Shown here piece by piece: positions 1 through 7,963 of a DNA stretch of 64,000 bases. The stretch is taken from the NCBI GenBank assembly GCA_003389385.1, contig QQVM01000022.1, positions 132,490-196,489 of the forward strand, written 5' to 3'. Source of the DNA: Bacteroidota bacterium (GTDB lineage Bacteria; Bacteroidota; Bacteroidia; AKYH767-A; 2013-40CM-41-45). The translations under genes were made by a program, and so were the position numbers. Position 1 is the stretch's first letter. Each line of letters opens with the position of its first letter. The notes under the pieces are model-generated. The model was not told where the DNA came from. It was given only the letters and a program-made list of their open reading frames with translations, and made no database searches.

Positions 1-471
1 AGCGCACGCATGGGGGCAGAAAGCGTGGTGCTGGCATACCGAAGGGCACATGATGAAATGGGTGCGTACGAATTCGAGTACGACCTTGCGAAAAGTGTTG
101 GTGTGAAGGGAGTGTTCAATGTTTCTGCGGTAGAAATCATTGGCAACGGAAAAGTGGAAGCCATTAAGTTGATACGTACCGAAAATGTGAACGGTCAACT
201 GCAGGAAGTGAAAGGATCAGAGTTTACAGTTCCGTGCGACTGGGTGATCAAGGCAACCGGCCAGTCAAAGCAAACGGAATTGTTAGGTAAGATCGAAGGA
301 CTTAAACTGGATGCGAAAGGAAGGATCAGTGTAAATGAAAAAACATTCCAGACAGGAAATAAAAAATATTTTGCTGCAGGTGACGCAGTCAGCGGAGGAG
401 AAGAAGTGGTGAACGCAGTCGCCGACGGAAGACGTGCAGCAAAAGGAATCATTGAATTTTTAAAATCATAA
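1..471 (+). CDS. preT: NAD-dependent dihydropyrimidine dehydrogenase PreT subunit, C-terminal part
   Basis: The reading frame is open from base 1, so the true start lies outside the window. The first ATG at base 10 is internal. The visible 150-odd residues match the end of a glutamate-synthase-small-subunit-type flavoprotein. They include a substrate-domain strand, the segment WVIKATGQSK, and the FAD-contacting end YFAAGDAVSGGEEVVNAVAD, where the GD binds the flavin. PreT passes electrons from NADH through FAD and Fe-S clusters to PreA, which reduces uracil and thymine to dihydropyrimidines in the cytoplasm. The gap to preA is 11 bp, so the two genes form an operon. The identification leans on this neighbour; alone the fragment could belong to another GltD-like oxidoreductase. 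Confidence 0.88.
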   Translation, partial: SARMGAESVVLAYRRAHDEMGAYEFEYDLAKSVGVKGVFNVSAVEIIGNGKVEAIKLIRTENVNGQLQEVKGSEFTVPCDWVIKATGQSKQTELLGKIEGLKLDAKGRISVNEKTFQTGNKKYFAAGDAVSGGEEVVNAVADGRRAAKGIIEFLKS

Positions 472-482
472 GGAGCACTTTC

Positions 483-1850
483 ATGGCAAATCTGAATATC
501 AATCTTGCAGGAATAAAATCACCAAACCCATTTTGGCTAGCTTCAGCGCCGCCGACTAACAGCGGCTATCAGATCATGAAGGCCTTTGACGCCGGTTGGG
601 GAGGAGCGGTCTGGAAAACACTTGGCGTTCCGGTGGTGAATGTGAGCAGCCGCTATGGTGCGGTGAATTACCGCGACAACAGAATGATTGGTTTCAATAA
701 CATTGAACTGATCACTGATCGTCCGCTGAAAGACAATCTCAAGGAAATTGAGGAAGTAAAAAAGCGTTTCCCCGAACATGCAGTGATCGCATCCTTGATG
801 GTGGAAACACGCGAGGAGTGGCATCAGATCATGCAGGATGTAACCAATGCGGGAGCAGACGGAGTGGAACTGAACTTTGGATGTCCGCACGGCATGTGTG
901 AGCGTGGAATGGGCTCGGCGGTGGGGCAGGAGCCGAAGGTCTTAAAGACCATCGTATCATGGGTAAAGGAAGTGGCAAAAATTCCTGTGATAGTGAAACT
1001 TACGCCCAACATTACAGACATCACGCGACCGGCGCTGGCAGCTGTTGAAGGCGGAGGTGATGCGATATCACTGATCAATACGATTCAGAGTCTGGTAGGT
1101 GTGGACATAGACAATTTTGTTCCCTATCCTGTGGTTGACGGAAAGAGCACCAATGGCGGCTACTGTGGTCCGGCTGTGAAACCAATTGCCATGAACATGC
1201 TGAAGAACTGCGCACAACATCCCGGAGTGAACATTCCGATTTCCGGAATCGGTGGAGTGGAGAACTGGCGCGACGCTGTGGAGTTTATTTTACTTGGCGC
1301 GACAAGCGTGCAGGTTTGCACCGCGGTGATGCATTACGGATTCGGTATCATACGCGAAATGAAAGCCGGACTTTCACAGTACATGGATGAAAAAGGATTT
1401 AAATCAATTGAAGATTTTCGTGGTAAGGCTTTGCCGAATGTTTTGCACTGGGAAGATCTCAATCTGAAGTATAAAATTGTAGCCAGCATTAACGAAGACA
1501 AATGCATAGGCTGCCAGCTTTGTTACACTGCTTGTGAAGACGGCGCGCACCAGGCAATCGGATTGTCGGATGACCTGCTCAACCGCAAGCCATTCATCAT
1601 TGAGAAGAACTGCGTGGGATGTAATCTGTGTTCACTGGTATGTCCGGTGGAAGGCTGCATCACCATGGAAAGAAGAGACGACGGAAAGCAGCATGTGACT
1701 TGGGCAGAACGTACTAAAGCGGGGAACATTCCAAAAACCTTCAACGACGAGCTTGCCGGCGGACTTCACCACTGGGTTCCTGAGCCTGATGACGCATTTA
1801 ATACCAGGAAGCCTAAGCATTACAAGCTGGGTGACGGGGGGATAGCGTGA
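483..1850 (+). CDS. preA: NAD-dependent dihydropyrimidine dehydrogenase subunit PreA
   Basis: This 455-residue protein has a DHOD-like FMN barrel (about residues 1-310). GVELNFGCPHGMCERGMG carries the active-site Cys loop and VIVKLTPN the FMN-binding lysine strand. A ferredoxin-type tail follows with two 4Fe-4S motifs, CIGCQLCYTAC and CVGCNLCSLVCP. PreA is the catalytic subunit that reduces the 5,6 double bond of uracil or thymine with electrons from PreT. Length and domain order match bacterial PreA. It follows preT by 11 bp with an AGGAG-like element (aaggagcac) just upstream of the ATG. No hydantoinase or beta-ureidopropionase is visible here, so the rest of the pathway must lie upstream of the window or elsewhere. 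Confidence 0.95.
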   Translation: MANLNINLAGIKSPNPFWLASAPPTNSGYQIMKAFDAGWGGAVWKTLGVPVVNVSSRYGAVNYRDNRMIGFNNIELITDRPLKDNLKEIEEVKKRFPEHAVIASLMVETREEWHQIMQDVTNAGADGVELNFGCPHGMCERGMGSAVGQEPKVLKTIVSWVKEVAKIPVIVKLTPNITDITRPALAAVEGGGDAISLINTIQSLVGVDIDNFVPYPVVDGKSTNGGYCGPAVKPIAMNMLKNCAQHPGVNIPISGIGGVENWRDAVEFILLGATSVQVCTAVMHYGFGIIREMKAGLSQYMDEKGFKSIEDFRGKALPNVLHWEDLNLKYKIVASINEDKCIGCQLCYTACEDGAHQAIGLSDDLLNRKPFIIEKNCVGCNLCSLVCPVEGCITMERRDDGKQHVTWAERTKAGNIPKTFNDELAGGLHHWVPEPDDAFNTRKPKHYKLGDGGIA

Positions 1851-1928
1851 GTGTGAGAGAACATTGTTCACTCGCGCTGTTACTTAAACTTACACTTTTT
1901 TACAGTTCGAGGTTGAATGTCTGAACTG

Positions 1929-1964
1929 GGATTTATTGGATTAATGGGATTCTTGGGAATGGTG
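1929..1964. repeat. Four-unit 9-bp tandem repeat (GGATTNNTK)
   Basis: Downstream of preA four consecutive 9-nt units read ggatttatt, ggattaatg, ggattcttg and ggaatggtg, followed by another GG. GG recurs exactly every 9 bases and ATT is conserved in three units. The stretch resembles degenerate GGATT-rich intergenic repeats that I recall from Bacteroidota genomes; that link is from memory and not verified. No gene is evident around it. Confidence 0.5.
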
Positions 1965-2157
1965 GGCCTTGCTGGAATTTTTTATCACCATTGATAGATA
2001 TTTCATTCTTGGCATTTTGCTATTTAATGAGTGAAGGAAAATTTTTTTTACTATCTATGTTTCTTCTATCAGCCTACAGGGGTCGATAGGTTTAAATTGA
2101 CAAACCGATTAATCCCGCAGGGATACTGTGAGTTTCCGTACCGTCCTTTCCTCAAGG

Positions 2158-2325
2158 TCATCCAGCAGGGAACTTGTGGGTTGAGGGTTTCGCAAAACCG
2201 TGAAGTAATCAACTTACAGGAAGAATGAAGCCTGCCCTCTACCATTCCGCACACAAGTTCCCCGCTGGATGACGGACGGCTCTGTAGTAAGGGATACTTC
2301 GTCTATACACAAGTTCCCTTCTGGA
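2158..2325. repeat. Intergenic repeat: 21-bp inverted pair plus a third partial copy
   Basis: The stretch from 1851 to 2448 has no convincing gene. It holds a 21-base arm at 2158-2178 whose reverse complement recurs at 2252-2272 with one mismatch, 73 bases apart. A third partial copy in the orientation of the second arm lies at 2308-2325 (core cacaagttccc). Just upstream is a short imperfect palindrome at 2112-2124 (atccc-gca-gggat). The arrangement suggests a REP-like element or the remains of a small non-autonomous mobile element. Short reading frames here lack any recognisable protein feature. Confidence 0.55.
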
Positions 2326-2448
2326 AGGTTTCGTAGCTGAGGGCCGTGTGTGGCTTCTCACTACTCGCCTGCTCAGATCTTTTTCAGACTTCGAGCTTCG
2401 TCAGGTGAGACGAGTTTGTAATTCCCTGTTCACCCAAATTGATTCATC

Positions 2449-3223
2449 CTACTTTCTATTAATGACCATTGTTGAGCAAATAACTTTGTTCTCAAGAACA
2501 TTGGTTTCTTTTTCCTGTACCTGTATATAGTTTAAGAACAAATTCTTTTTTTCAGGATGTATTGAGATTAGTTCATGACATCTGGTTTTTAATTTTTCAA
2601 AAATAAAATCATCGGCAACTTTTATTTGGTTCCTGTCCATGATGACATCTTCAACAAGCTCCGTTCCTGCCTTTTGGATTTGTTGTAACATAATCTTTTT
2701 GGAAAGCATCAATGAATGTGTGAAATCACTAGCATCTTCAATGTATCCGTCATCAATAATAAAAATTCCTTCTCTTGTGATACATTCAGATAAAGTAGTG
2801 AGAGTTTGATAGTAATCTCCAAACACAGGCCCAATTGCACCCAGAATAGCAATATCATATCCTGACAAATGCTTGATCTTTTCTCTGATATCTCCGGTTT
2901 CGAAGGTGCAAAGTCGATCCGATCCACATTATACTTGGAAGCTTTGAGCTTCGCAAAATCAATAAATTCCGGAATCGCATCGATGCCCTGACATTTGAAG
3001 CCTAATGCTTCTGATAGCTTGACTGACACAGCGCCTTTGCCGCAACCCAGTCAAGCACTTTGATATCAGTATAATTATTGCGATGCTTTTTAATCAGACT
3101 GAGTATTGTTTTTGGGTCAGATCCTATCCCCCAAAGATCCTGCAGTATGTATGGTAAAAATGGAAAAAGTTCTTTGTCAGAACCATCCATCGCCGTCACA
3201 ACGCTTTCCTCAATTGATCTCAT
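2449..3223 (-). pseudogene. SAM-dependent methyltransferase, broken by two frameshifts
   Basis: Three overlapping minus-strand frames join into one class I methyltransferase. The N-terminal piece ends in IKVLDW. Adding one base near 3045 restores LDWGCGKGAVSVKL, the glycine-rich SAM-binding motif I. A second one-base shift near 2915 links RID to CTFETGDIREKIKHLSGYD and on to a conserved-looking tail (GPVFGDYYQTL, then FIIDDGYIED). The first shift sits in a run of G (three where four are needed), so a sequencing or assembly error is possible; two independent shifts favour real decay. The restored protein would have about 257 residues. Its substrate is unknown. Confidence 0.75.
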
Positions 3224-3471
3224 GTTATATAGTATTAAGTAATGAATTTAGTGATCATGCCTGATTCATGACTTATCCTGAACATAAAAATTTACGAAAG
3301 CGTAGCATTACGATACAATTGGAGCATTTTGAGATGATTAGCAACTTTAATGAAATGGATCACCTGTCTAGCGCATTGAAATACCCTACGAAAAACAAAA
3401 AGGTTTTATCATTTAATTTATTGCATTCGTAATTACGAAAAGAATGAAAATTTGGGAGCCAGATTCAAATA

Positions 3472-3771
3472 TTACTTCGAATTCTCCCGGATAATTTCCT
3501 CCAGCTGGTTCGCCTGCATCACTCCGCTTTGTCTCCATTTGATTTCACCTTTGTGAAAAAGCATCAGTGTGGGTACGCTTTGCACATTGTAATGTTGAGC
3601 AGCAGCAGGATTTTTGTCAATGTCCACCTTTAAAATAACCGCATCATCACCCACGCGGGATGCGAGATCTTTGAGTATTGGAGCCATCATTTTGCATGGT
3701 CCGCACCACTCGGCGCTGAAATCCACCAGCACAGGCTTGTTTCCTTCTATGAGTTCTTTAAATCCAGACAT
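3472..3771 (-). CDS. trxA: Thioredoxin
   Basis: This single-domain thioredoxin has 99 residues and no signal peptide, so it should be cytoplasmic. The redox-active WCGPC motif is at about residues 22-26 and the cis-proline loop is SVPTL at about 65-69. [17 protein letters not shown] matches canonical thioredoxins. It reduces disulfides, and in this setting possibly persulfides, on partner proteins. It is the last gene of a minus-strand run that starts with a rhodanese (4904) and includes a rhodanese lipoprotein and a DUF6132 protein. The gap to the DUF6132 gene is 12 bp. This context suggests a specialised role in reactive-sulfur or thiol handling rather than being the only housekeeping thioredoxin. 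Confidence 0.95.
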   Translation of the reverse strand: MSGFKELIEGNKPVLVDFSAEWCGPCKMMAPILKDLASRVGDDAVILKVDIDKNPAAAQHYNVQSVPTLMLFHKGEIKWRQSGVMQANQLEEIIRENSK

Positions 3772-3783
3772 CTTGTATTCCTT

Positions 3784-3969
3784 TTAACGATTTTTTGTTT
3801 TCAGAGTACCTGCCAGCAATCCGCCCATCAAGGCACCGTAAGCGGTACTGTTATACCAAATGGAGGTGATCGGACAAGTACCTCCGCTGCAGCCGACATA
3901 GTTCCAGTACAGATATCCTCCTAATGCTCCCAACATAATACCGATGATAATAATTATGTATTTTTTCAT
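3784..3969 (-). CDS. DUF6132 family small membrane protein
   Basis: A 61-residue protein with one N-terminal hydrophobic helix (KKYIIIIIGIMLGALGGYLYW), a cysteine-bearing loop (GCSGGTCPIT), and a second short hydrophobic stretch (AYGALMGGLLAG). The paired cysteines and CPIT signature are characteristic of the DUF6132 family of Bacteroidota, which has no established function. It lies between a rhodanese lipoprotein gene and thioredoxin in an apparent operon. An inferred role in membrane-level sulfur or thiol transfer is plausible but unproven. Confidence 0.85.
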   Translation of the reverse strand: MKKYIIIIIGIMLGALGGYLYWNYVGCSGGTCPITSIWYNSTAYGALMGGLLAGTLKTKNR

Positions 3970-4073
3970 TCTGATAATTTAAAGAGGAATTCCCGAGTGA
4001 GCTGTTCATTCGCAGCTGAACGGCAAACTCGAAAACGGAATCCCAAATGAACCAACAGATGTGATGATTCAGA

Positions 4074-4484
4074 TTATTTTTTCACTTCGTAACCGGCTTC
4101 CTGCCAGCCAAGTATTCCGCCTTCCAGATTGATGACTTTATTAAATCCGCTTTGTTCCATCATTTCCATAGCCGCAGCGCTTCTTCTTCCTGAACGACAA
4201 TACACATTGTACTGTTTGCTCTTGTCAAGCTTTTCTATCTCACTCTTGAAGTTTTCAGCATTATAGTCAATGTTGATCGCACCAGGGATGTGTCCTTCGG
4301 AAAATTCTTCCGGAGTACGAACATCCAGAAGCACTCCTTTATTATTGTCCAGCATCTCTTTATAGGATTTAACATCCATTGTGGAGGTGACTTCCTCTGT
4401 ATTTTTTTGAGGAGTTTGGCATGAAGCGGAACTGATGGTGAAAACAATCAGTAAGGCGCTTAGAATGGAATACAGGTTTTTCAT
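4074..4484 (-). CDS. Rhodanese-like domain lipoprotein
   Basis: 136 residues. A hydrophobic signal ends in a lipobox (SSASC), so the mature protein should be a lipid-anchored envelope protein. One rhodanese domain follows, with LLDVRTPEEFSEGHIPGAIN and the active-site loop YCRSGRRSA, whose Cys would carry the persulfide. Single-domain rhodaneses pass sulfane sulfur from thiosulfate or persulfides to thiol acceptors. It lies between a cytoplasmic rhodanese (4557-4904) and the DUF6132 and thioredoxin genes on the same strand. Gaps are 72 bp upstream and 104 bp downstream, wider than typical tight operons, but all genes are co-oriented. Confidence 0.92.
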   Translation of the reverse strand: MKNLYSILSALLIVFTISSASCQTPQKNTEEVTSTMDVKSYKEMLDNNKGVLLDVRTPEEFSEGHIPGAINIDYNAENFKSEIEKLDKSKQYNVYCRSGRRSAAAMEMMEQSGFNKVINLEGGILGWQEAGYEVKK

Positions 4485-4556
4485 TTTTTCAGGTTTATTT
4501 TATGTGAAGCTAATTAAAACAAAATATATTTCAGAGACGATCATGAAATAATCTGG

Positions 4557-4904
4557 TTAAATGATATCACCCTTGTACGACATGATTCCGCCGCTAAGAT
4601 TATAAAGTTGTTTGAACCCGGAGGAATGCATTTTCCGGCAGGCTTCGGCGCTTCTCGCACCACTTCTGCAGTATACATAGAAGTTTTTATTTTTATCAAG
4701 TTTTTGTATTTCACTGATAAAATCTCCCCGCATGAAATCAATCAATACAGACTTTGCAATCTTTCCTGATTTATATTCAGCACTTGTTCTTACATCCAGC
4801 ACCACTGCTTTGCTGTCTGAACGAATTCTTTCCGCAAACAGATCTGGCTGAAGATTTGAATATGGGCCTTCACTTTTAAACATTCCGATAATCTTTTTGA
4901 GCAT
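4557..4904 (-). CDS. Rhodanese-like domain protein (cytoplasmic)
   Basis: 115 residues with no signal peptide. One rhodanese domain is visible: VVLDVRTSAEYKSGKI at about residues 34-49 and the catalytic loop YCRSGARSAEACRKM from about residue 77, with the persulfide-forming Cys in CRSGARS. It shares the CRSG(R/A)RS loop with the neighbouring lipoprotein and looks like a local paralogue without the export signal. It is the first gene after the operator at 4933-4952, whose near edge is 28 bp from the ATG. That makes it the likely lead gene of the operon. Expected role: sulfur transfer to low-molecular-weight or protein thiols. Confidence 0.92.
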   Translation of the reverse strand: MLKKIIGMFKSEGPYSNLQPDLFAERIRSDSKAVVLDVRTSAEYKSGKIAKSVLIDFMRGDFISEIQKLDKNKNFYVYCRSGARSAEACRKMHSSGFKQLYNLSGGIMSYKGDII

Positions 4905-4932
4905 TATGACTAGAGGTTGGTATAAAATTAAA

Positions 4933-4952
4933 ATATGAACATATATTCATAT
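4933..4952 (-). promoter_or_regulatory. Putative ArsR-family operator in front of the rhodanese operon
   Basis: The 20-base sequence ATATGAACATATATTCATAT is a palindrome with perfect 7-base arms (ATATGAA / TTCATAT) around a 6-base spacer. Its core TGAACATATATTCA has the TGAA-N6-TTCA form of ArsR/SmtB operators. It lies 28 bp upstream of the rhodanese start, where a repressor would overlap the promoter. A near copy sits upstream of the ArsR gene (5319-5336) and matches this one at 17 of 18 bases when reverse-complemented. Confidence 0.75.
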
Positions 4953-5004
4953 AAATTGTTTTGTGAACAACAATAAAATCTAAATATCATTAAGGTTCAG
5001 AAGA

Positions 5005-5298
5005 TTACATGTTGCACTTGCAGTTTTCAATGACCTTAACCAGTTTGGCAAGATCTTTTTCCTTCAGAGAGTACAGAATACTGGTTCCTTTTCTCTCTGC
5101 TTTAAGCAAACCCTTGACTCGCATGTTGCTCAGGTGGTGCGAGACCAGAGATTGTTCGCAATCCAACAATGAGCAAATTTCGTTCACAGGGAGGGTGCCT
5201 TTTGTGTGCAGGAGTTGAATGACCGCGAGTCGGGTAGGATGCGCAATCGTTTTCATGATATAAGCCGCTTTTTCGAGCTTGTCTTTATTTATCTTCAT
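5005..5298 (-). CDS. ArsR/SmtB-family winged-helix repressor
   Basis: 97 residues with the ArsR fold. AHPTRLAVIQLL is helix 1-2, and VNEICSLLDCEQSLVSHHLSNM is the helix-turn-helix. The wing is KAERKGTSILYSL. Cysteines fall at 42, 47, 93 and 95. A Cys at about 42 plus one near the C-terminus is the pattern of the persulfide sensors BigR and SqrR, which form a di- or polysulfide bridge between helices. The usual CxC metal motif of ArsR is absent at helix 3. The gene is followed by the two rhodaneses and thioredoxin, supporting a reactive-sulfur sensor. Metal sensing through Cys47, Cys93 and Cys95 remains possible. Confidence 0.92.
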   Translation of the reverse strand: MKINKDKLEKAAYIMKTIAHPTRLAVIQLLHTKGTLPVNEICSLLDCEQSLVSHHLSNMRVKGLLKAERKGTSILYSLKEKDLAKLVKVIENCKCNM

Positions 5299-5318
5299 AA
5301 ATCAATTACAATGTGAGT

Positions 5319-5336
5319 ATATGAAAATATGTTCAT
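5319..5336 (-). promoter_or_regulatory. Putative autoregulatory ArsR operator
   Basis: Upstream of the ArsR gene the plus strand reads ATATGAAAATATGTTCAT. Arms ATGAA (5321-5325) and TTCAT (5332-5336) flank a 6-base spacer. The reverse complement matches the operator at 4933-4952 at 17 of 18 positions. It lies about 20 bp before the ArsR start, fitting autorepression. Confidence 0.72.
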
Positions 5337-5388
5337 TTAAATAAATATACATTTAGAAGCGGGTGAAATCAGGGTAGAATCCTTTATT

Positions 5389-6804
5389 TTATCGGAGAAT
5401 TGCGGGACAGTCAATGCCCTTATCGCGCGGACCGCAGAAATTCAGCTTGAAACCAAAGTAGAAGTCATAAGAATAGACATCCGAAATACCGGTCCATTCC
5501 AAAAGTCGGTCAGTTCCGATCACAAAAATACCATATCGAAGCGCAATGCCGGTTCCAACGTCGCTGTATTCAAAGAAATTAATATTGGCGCTGGCTTCCC
5601 ATTTACGCTTTTCATATCTGACAGTTGCGGCAATCTGGTTACCCCGTGCAATCTGATTGGCTGCATAATACACCCTGTTCAGCCAGCTAAGATTCGCGTA
5701 CCACCTGTGATTGATAGCATAATCGAACTGCACACTCAGTGCCGATGGAAGCCATAGAAAGAAACCCTTGTCTTCACTGTTCAATGTTCCGTTTACACGT
5801 TGAGAAACAAGTGTGTCAATTATATTAAGATTGGCAAAATTGAGGGTTTCGCTTCCCGACCAAATCCTATCGCTTGTTGTATTGATGTCCAGGCGATGTG
5901 CATCATTGAAATATCGAATACTTCCAAAGTCCATCGCAGAGATGCCAATTCTGTAATTGTATTTTTTAAAACGGTCGGATGCGCGCCCGCATTCAAATGC
6001 TGAAGGAACTCTTTTGCGAATGTAGGTTGCTCCAAGTGTCGCTCCGATACCTAGTCCCCGTAAACTGAAAGGACTTCCTGATCCTGCTCTGCCCTCTTCA
6101 TTTGTTGCATAAGCCAAACGAGCATCGAGATTGTGAATCGTCAGTTCACCCGGATTAGTAAGAGAATACTCCACGTTCTTCACATCCAGAAATGCACCAT
6201 TGAAAGCAGGAAGTAGAGAACCCTTCGCAGCCCATTTCAGGTAGTGCTTTTCAGTATCCATATACACCTTGCCGTAAGTTCCTCCAAATTCGGCCCAGTT
6301 CGCCCAGGCCATTCCGAAATTGTCTCCCTGGTAGCGGATATTCTGTGCGGGAGGGAAACGGAAGTCATCGTAAATAAATTGTGCAAGATGTGAAGGTACG
6401 CGGTGTGCACTCAAATGATGGCGGTATGCAGTGTGCAAACCCCAGCTCATGCTCTCATTTACTTTTATGTAAGACGGGCCTATCACTAACAAATGAGCAA
6501 AGCCTTTTTGTCTTTCTCCTTCAGGGATGTGAAACAAAATGTTATCTCTGACTCCTTCACCAATCGCCACATCTGTAAGTACATGCTGGTCTGAAGGAAA
6601 ATACACGAATGAGTTGTGGGAGAAAACATCAGCAGCTACAATATTGAATTCAGATTTGTATGGTGCACCGACTATAGTGGAAGGGTTTAGAAAGATGCCC
6701 ATGTTGCCGGAATAATTGCTATTGCTGATGCCCCACATTTCCTGTGCAGAAGTAAGTCCTGGCAACAATGCCGCAATGATTGAAATTTTAACTCGCAGAT
6801 TCAT
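5389..6804 (-). CDS. DUF5723 family outer-membrane protein
   Basis: 471 residues with an N-terminal signal peptide (RVKISIIAALLPGLTSAQ). MWGISNSNYSGNMGIFLNPS is typical of the DUF5723 family of Bacteroidota. Alternating hydrophobic/polar strands through the C-terminal two thirds end in YDFYFGFKLNF, consistent with an outer-membrane beta-barrel. The family has no assigned biochemical role. The gene stands alone between the ArsR gene and a YdeI-like gene, with about 90 bp upstream. I infer an outer-membrane location from the signal and the strand pattern. Confidence 0.85.
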   Translation of the reverse strand: MNLRVKISIIAALLPGLTSAQEMWGISNSNYSGNMGIFLNPSTIVGAPYKSEFNIVAADVFSHNSFVYFPSDQHVLTDVAIGEGVRDNILFHIPEGERQKGFAHLLVIGPSYIKVNESMSWGLHTAYRHHLSAHRVPSHLAQFIYDDFRFPPAQNIRYQGDNFGMAWANWAEFGGTYGKVYMDTEKHYLKWAAKGSLLPAFNGAFLDVKNVEYSLTNPGELTIHNLDARLAYATNEEGRAGSGSPFSLRGLGIGATLGATYIRKRVPSAFECGRASDRFKKYNYRIGISAMDFGSIRYFNDAHRLDINTTSDRIWSGSETLNFANLNIIDTLVSQRVNGTLNSEDKGFFLWLPSALSVQFDYAINHRWYANLSWLNRVYYAANQIARGNQIAATVRYEKRKWEASANINFFEYSDVGTGIALRYGIFVIGTDRLLEWTGISDVYSYDFYFGFKLNFCGPRDKGIDCPAILR

Positions 6805-6852
6805 TAATAAGGGTGTATTAAGCGCTAACGTTAACAGGAATGCAATTATTGC

Positions 6853-7479
6853 TCATCCTGTTTTTTTAGGCTTCATGTATTTCCAGTTTTTGGATTTGCC
6901 TTCTTCCAGCCATTCCATCATTTGAGTCATTCGTTTTTCACGAGTGGCATCGGTTTTGGCATCGGTAATCCATTCAATATATTCCTTTTTATGACTGGGT
7001 GGAAATTCGTTAAAAACTTTAAGCGCTTTTTTACTTTTTTTAATTTCTTTCAACATATAACCGGGTACTTCATTTTTCTTTATTGCTTCAGCCGGTGATG
7101 TTTTCTTAATAGGAACACCTTCTTTATTCAGTCTCACACCTTCTTTGATCCATTTGATCATAGTTGAATCCGAAGGAAGGTCTTTCAGTGATCGTATCCT
7201 TCCAAACTGTCCCATACCCTTCTCTCCGCTTTTATTTGCGGAATTTTTCACATCCGAGATAAGATCTCCTTTCCATAGTACAAAAACACAATGTTCTTTG
7301 AATGATGCCATGCTGCATACAATTCCATCGTGCACAAAATGCGGCATGCCCCATTTGATCGTTTCCTCAATCTCCGGATCAGCTTTATGAACCAGTTTAC
7401 GGATATGATTCAGAACAGGCTGCGCGAACGGCTTCGCCTTTTCAATGTATGCATCAATTCTTTTGTCAGTCTTGATCAT
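6853..7479 (-). CDS. YdeI/OmdA-type DUF1801 protein
   Basis: 208 residues without a signal peptide. The N-terminal half is a DUF1801 domain (DAYIEKAKPFAQPVLNHIR, then ETIKWGMPHF). The C-terminal half is the OmdA/YdeI extension (VPGYMLKEIKKSKKALKVF and FPPSHKKEYIEWITDAK, then TREKRMTQMMEWLEEGK). That order is typical for YdeI family proteins, whose biochemical function is not established. It is one of five DUF1801-type genes in this window. A 17-bp gap separates it from the upstream SnoaL-like lipoprotein gene, so the two may be co-transcribed. Confidence 0.9.
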   Translation of the reverse strand: MIKTDKRIDAYIEKAKPFAQPVLNHIRKLVHKADPEIEETIKWGMPHFVHDGIVCSMASFKEHCVFVLWKGDLISDVKNSANKSGEKGMGQFGRIRSLKDLPSDSTMIKWIKEGVRLNKEGVPIKKTSPAEAIKKNEVPGYMLKEIKKSKKALKVFNEFPPSHKKEYIEWITDAKTDATREKRMTQMMEWLEEGKSKNWKYMKPKKTG

Positions 7480-7496
7480 GTTTATTATTATTAATT

Positions 7497-7937
7497 TCAG
7501 TCCCAGACAAATTTCCAGCTTCCGTCGCTTTGTCTTTTCCAGACAGTATGAAAAATACCTCTGTCAGAGATTTCCTTTCCTTCCGGATCTTTCGCACTGA
7601 AAACATACTTCCCGTATGTGTATGCCATGTCACCGCTTGAGGAGGCATCCGCGAAATCCGCTTTCCAACTCAATTTAATATCAGTAAAATTCTGACTGGT
7701 GAGAAAATGACTGATCGAATCTTTGCCGGCGATGATCCTGTTTCTCCGCAAAAGCACAGCATTATCTGCAGCGTATTTCATGAATGCCTCTGCCACCCCA
7801 TGTGATTCAGCATATGAAGCAAACTCCGCTTCTGTTTTCAGTATTTCCTGAATTGCTTCCTGCGAATGATCTTTTTTTTCTGAACAGGAAAAGCAGATGA
7901 TGGAAATGATAATTATTATAAATGGATTGATGTTCAT
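7497..7937 (-). CDS. NTF2/SnoaL-like (DUF4440-type) lipoprotein
   Basis: 146 residues. A hydrophobic start ends in a lipobox (CFSCSE), so a lipoprotein is expected. The rest matches the NTF2-like cone fold: EAIQEILKTEAEFASYAESHG, the motif NAVLLRRNRIIAGKDSI, SWKADFADASSSGDMAYTYG, and a final strand VWKRQSDGSWKFVWD. Members of this fold bind or act on small ligands, but no catalytic set can be assigned here. It lies 17 bp upstream of the YdeI-like gene and 26 bp downstream of a DinB-family gene on the same strand. Confidence 0.87.
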   Translation of the reverse strand: MNINPFIIIIISIICFSCSEKKDHSQEAIQEILKTEAEFASYAESHGVAEAFMKYAADNAVLLRRNRIIAGKDSISHFLTSQNFTDIKLSWKADFADASSSGDMAYTYGKYVFSAKDPEGKEISDRGIFHTVWKRQSDGSWKFVWD

Positions 7938-7963
7938 TGTTGTGGATCGATTATAATTATGAA

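Noticed and set aside
1917-1994. 25-codon plus-strand ORF of hydrophobic residues after preA
   Set aside because: It coincides with the 9-bp GGATT repeat, which by itself generates a Gly/Leu/Met-rich translation; no start context or homologue.
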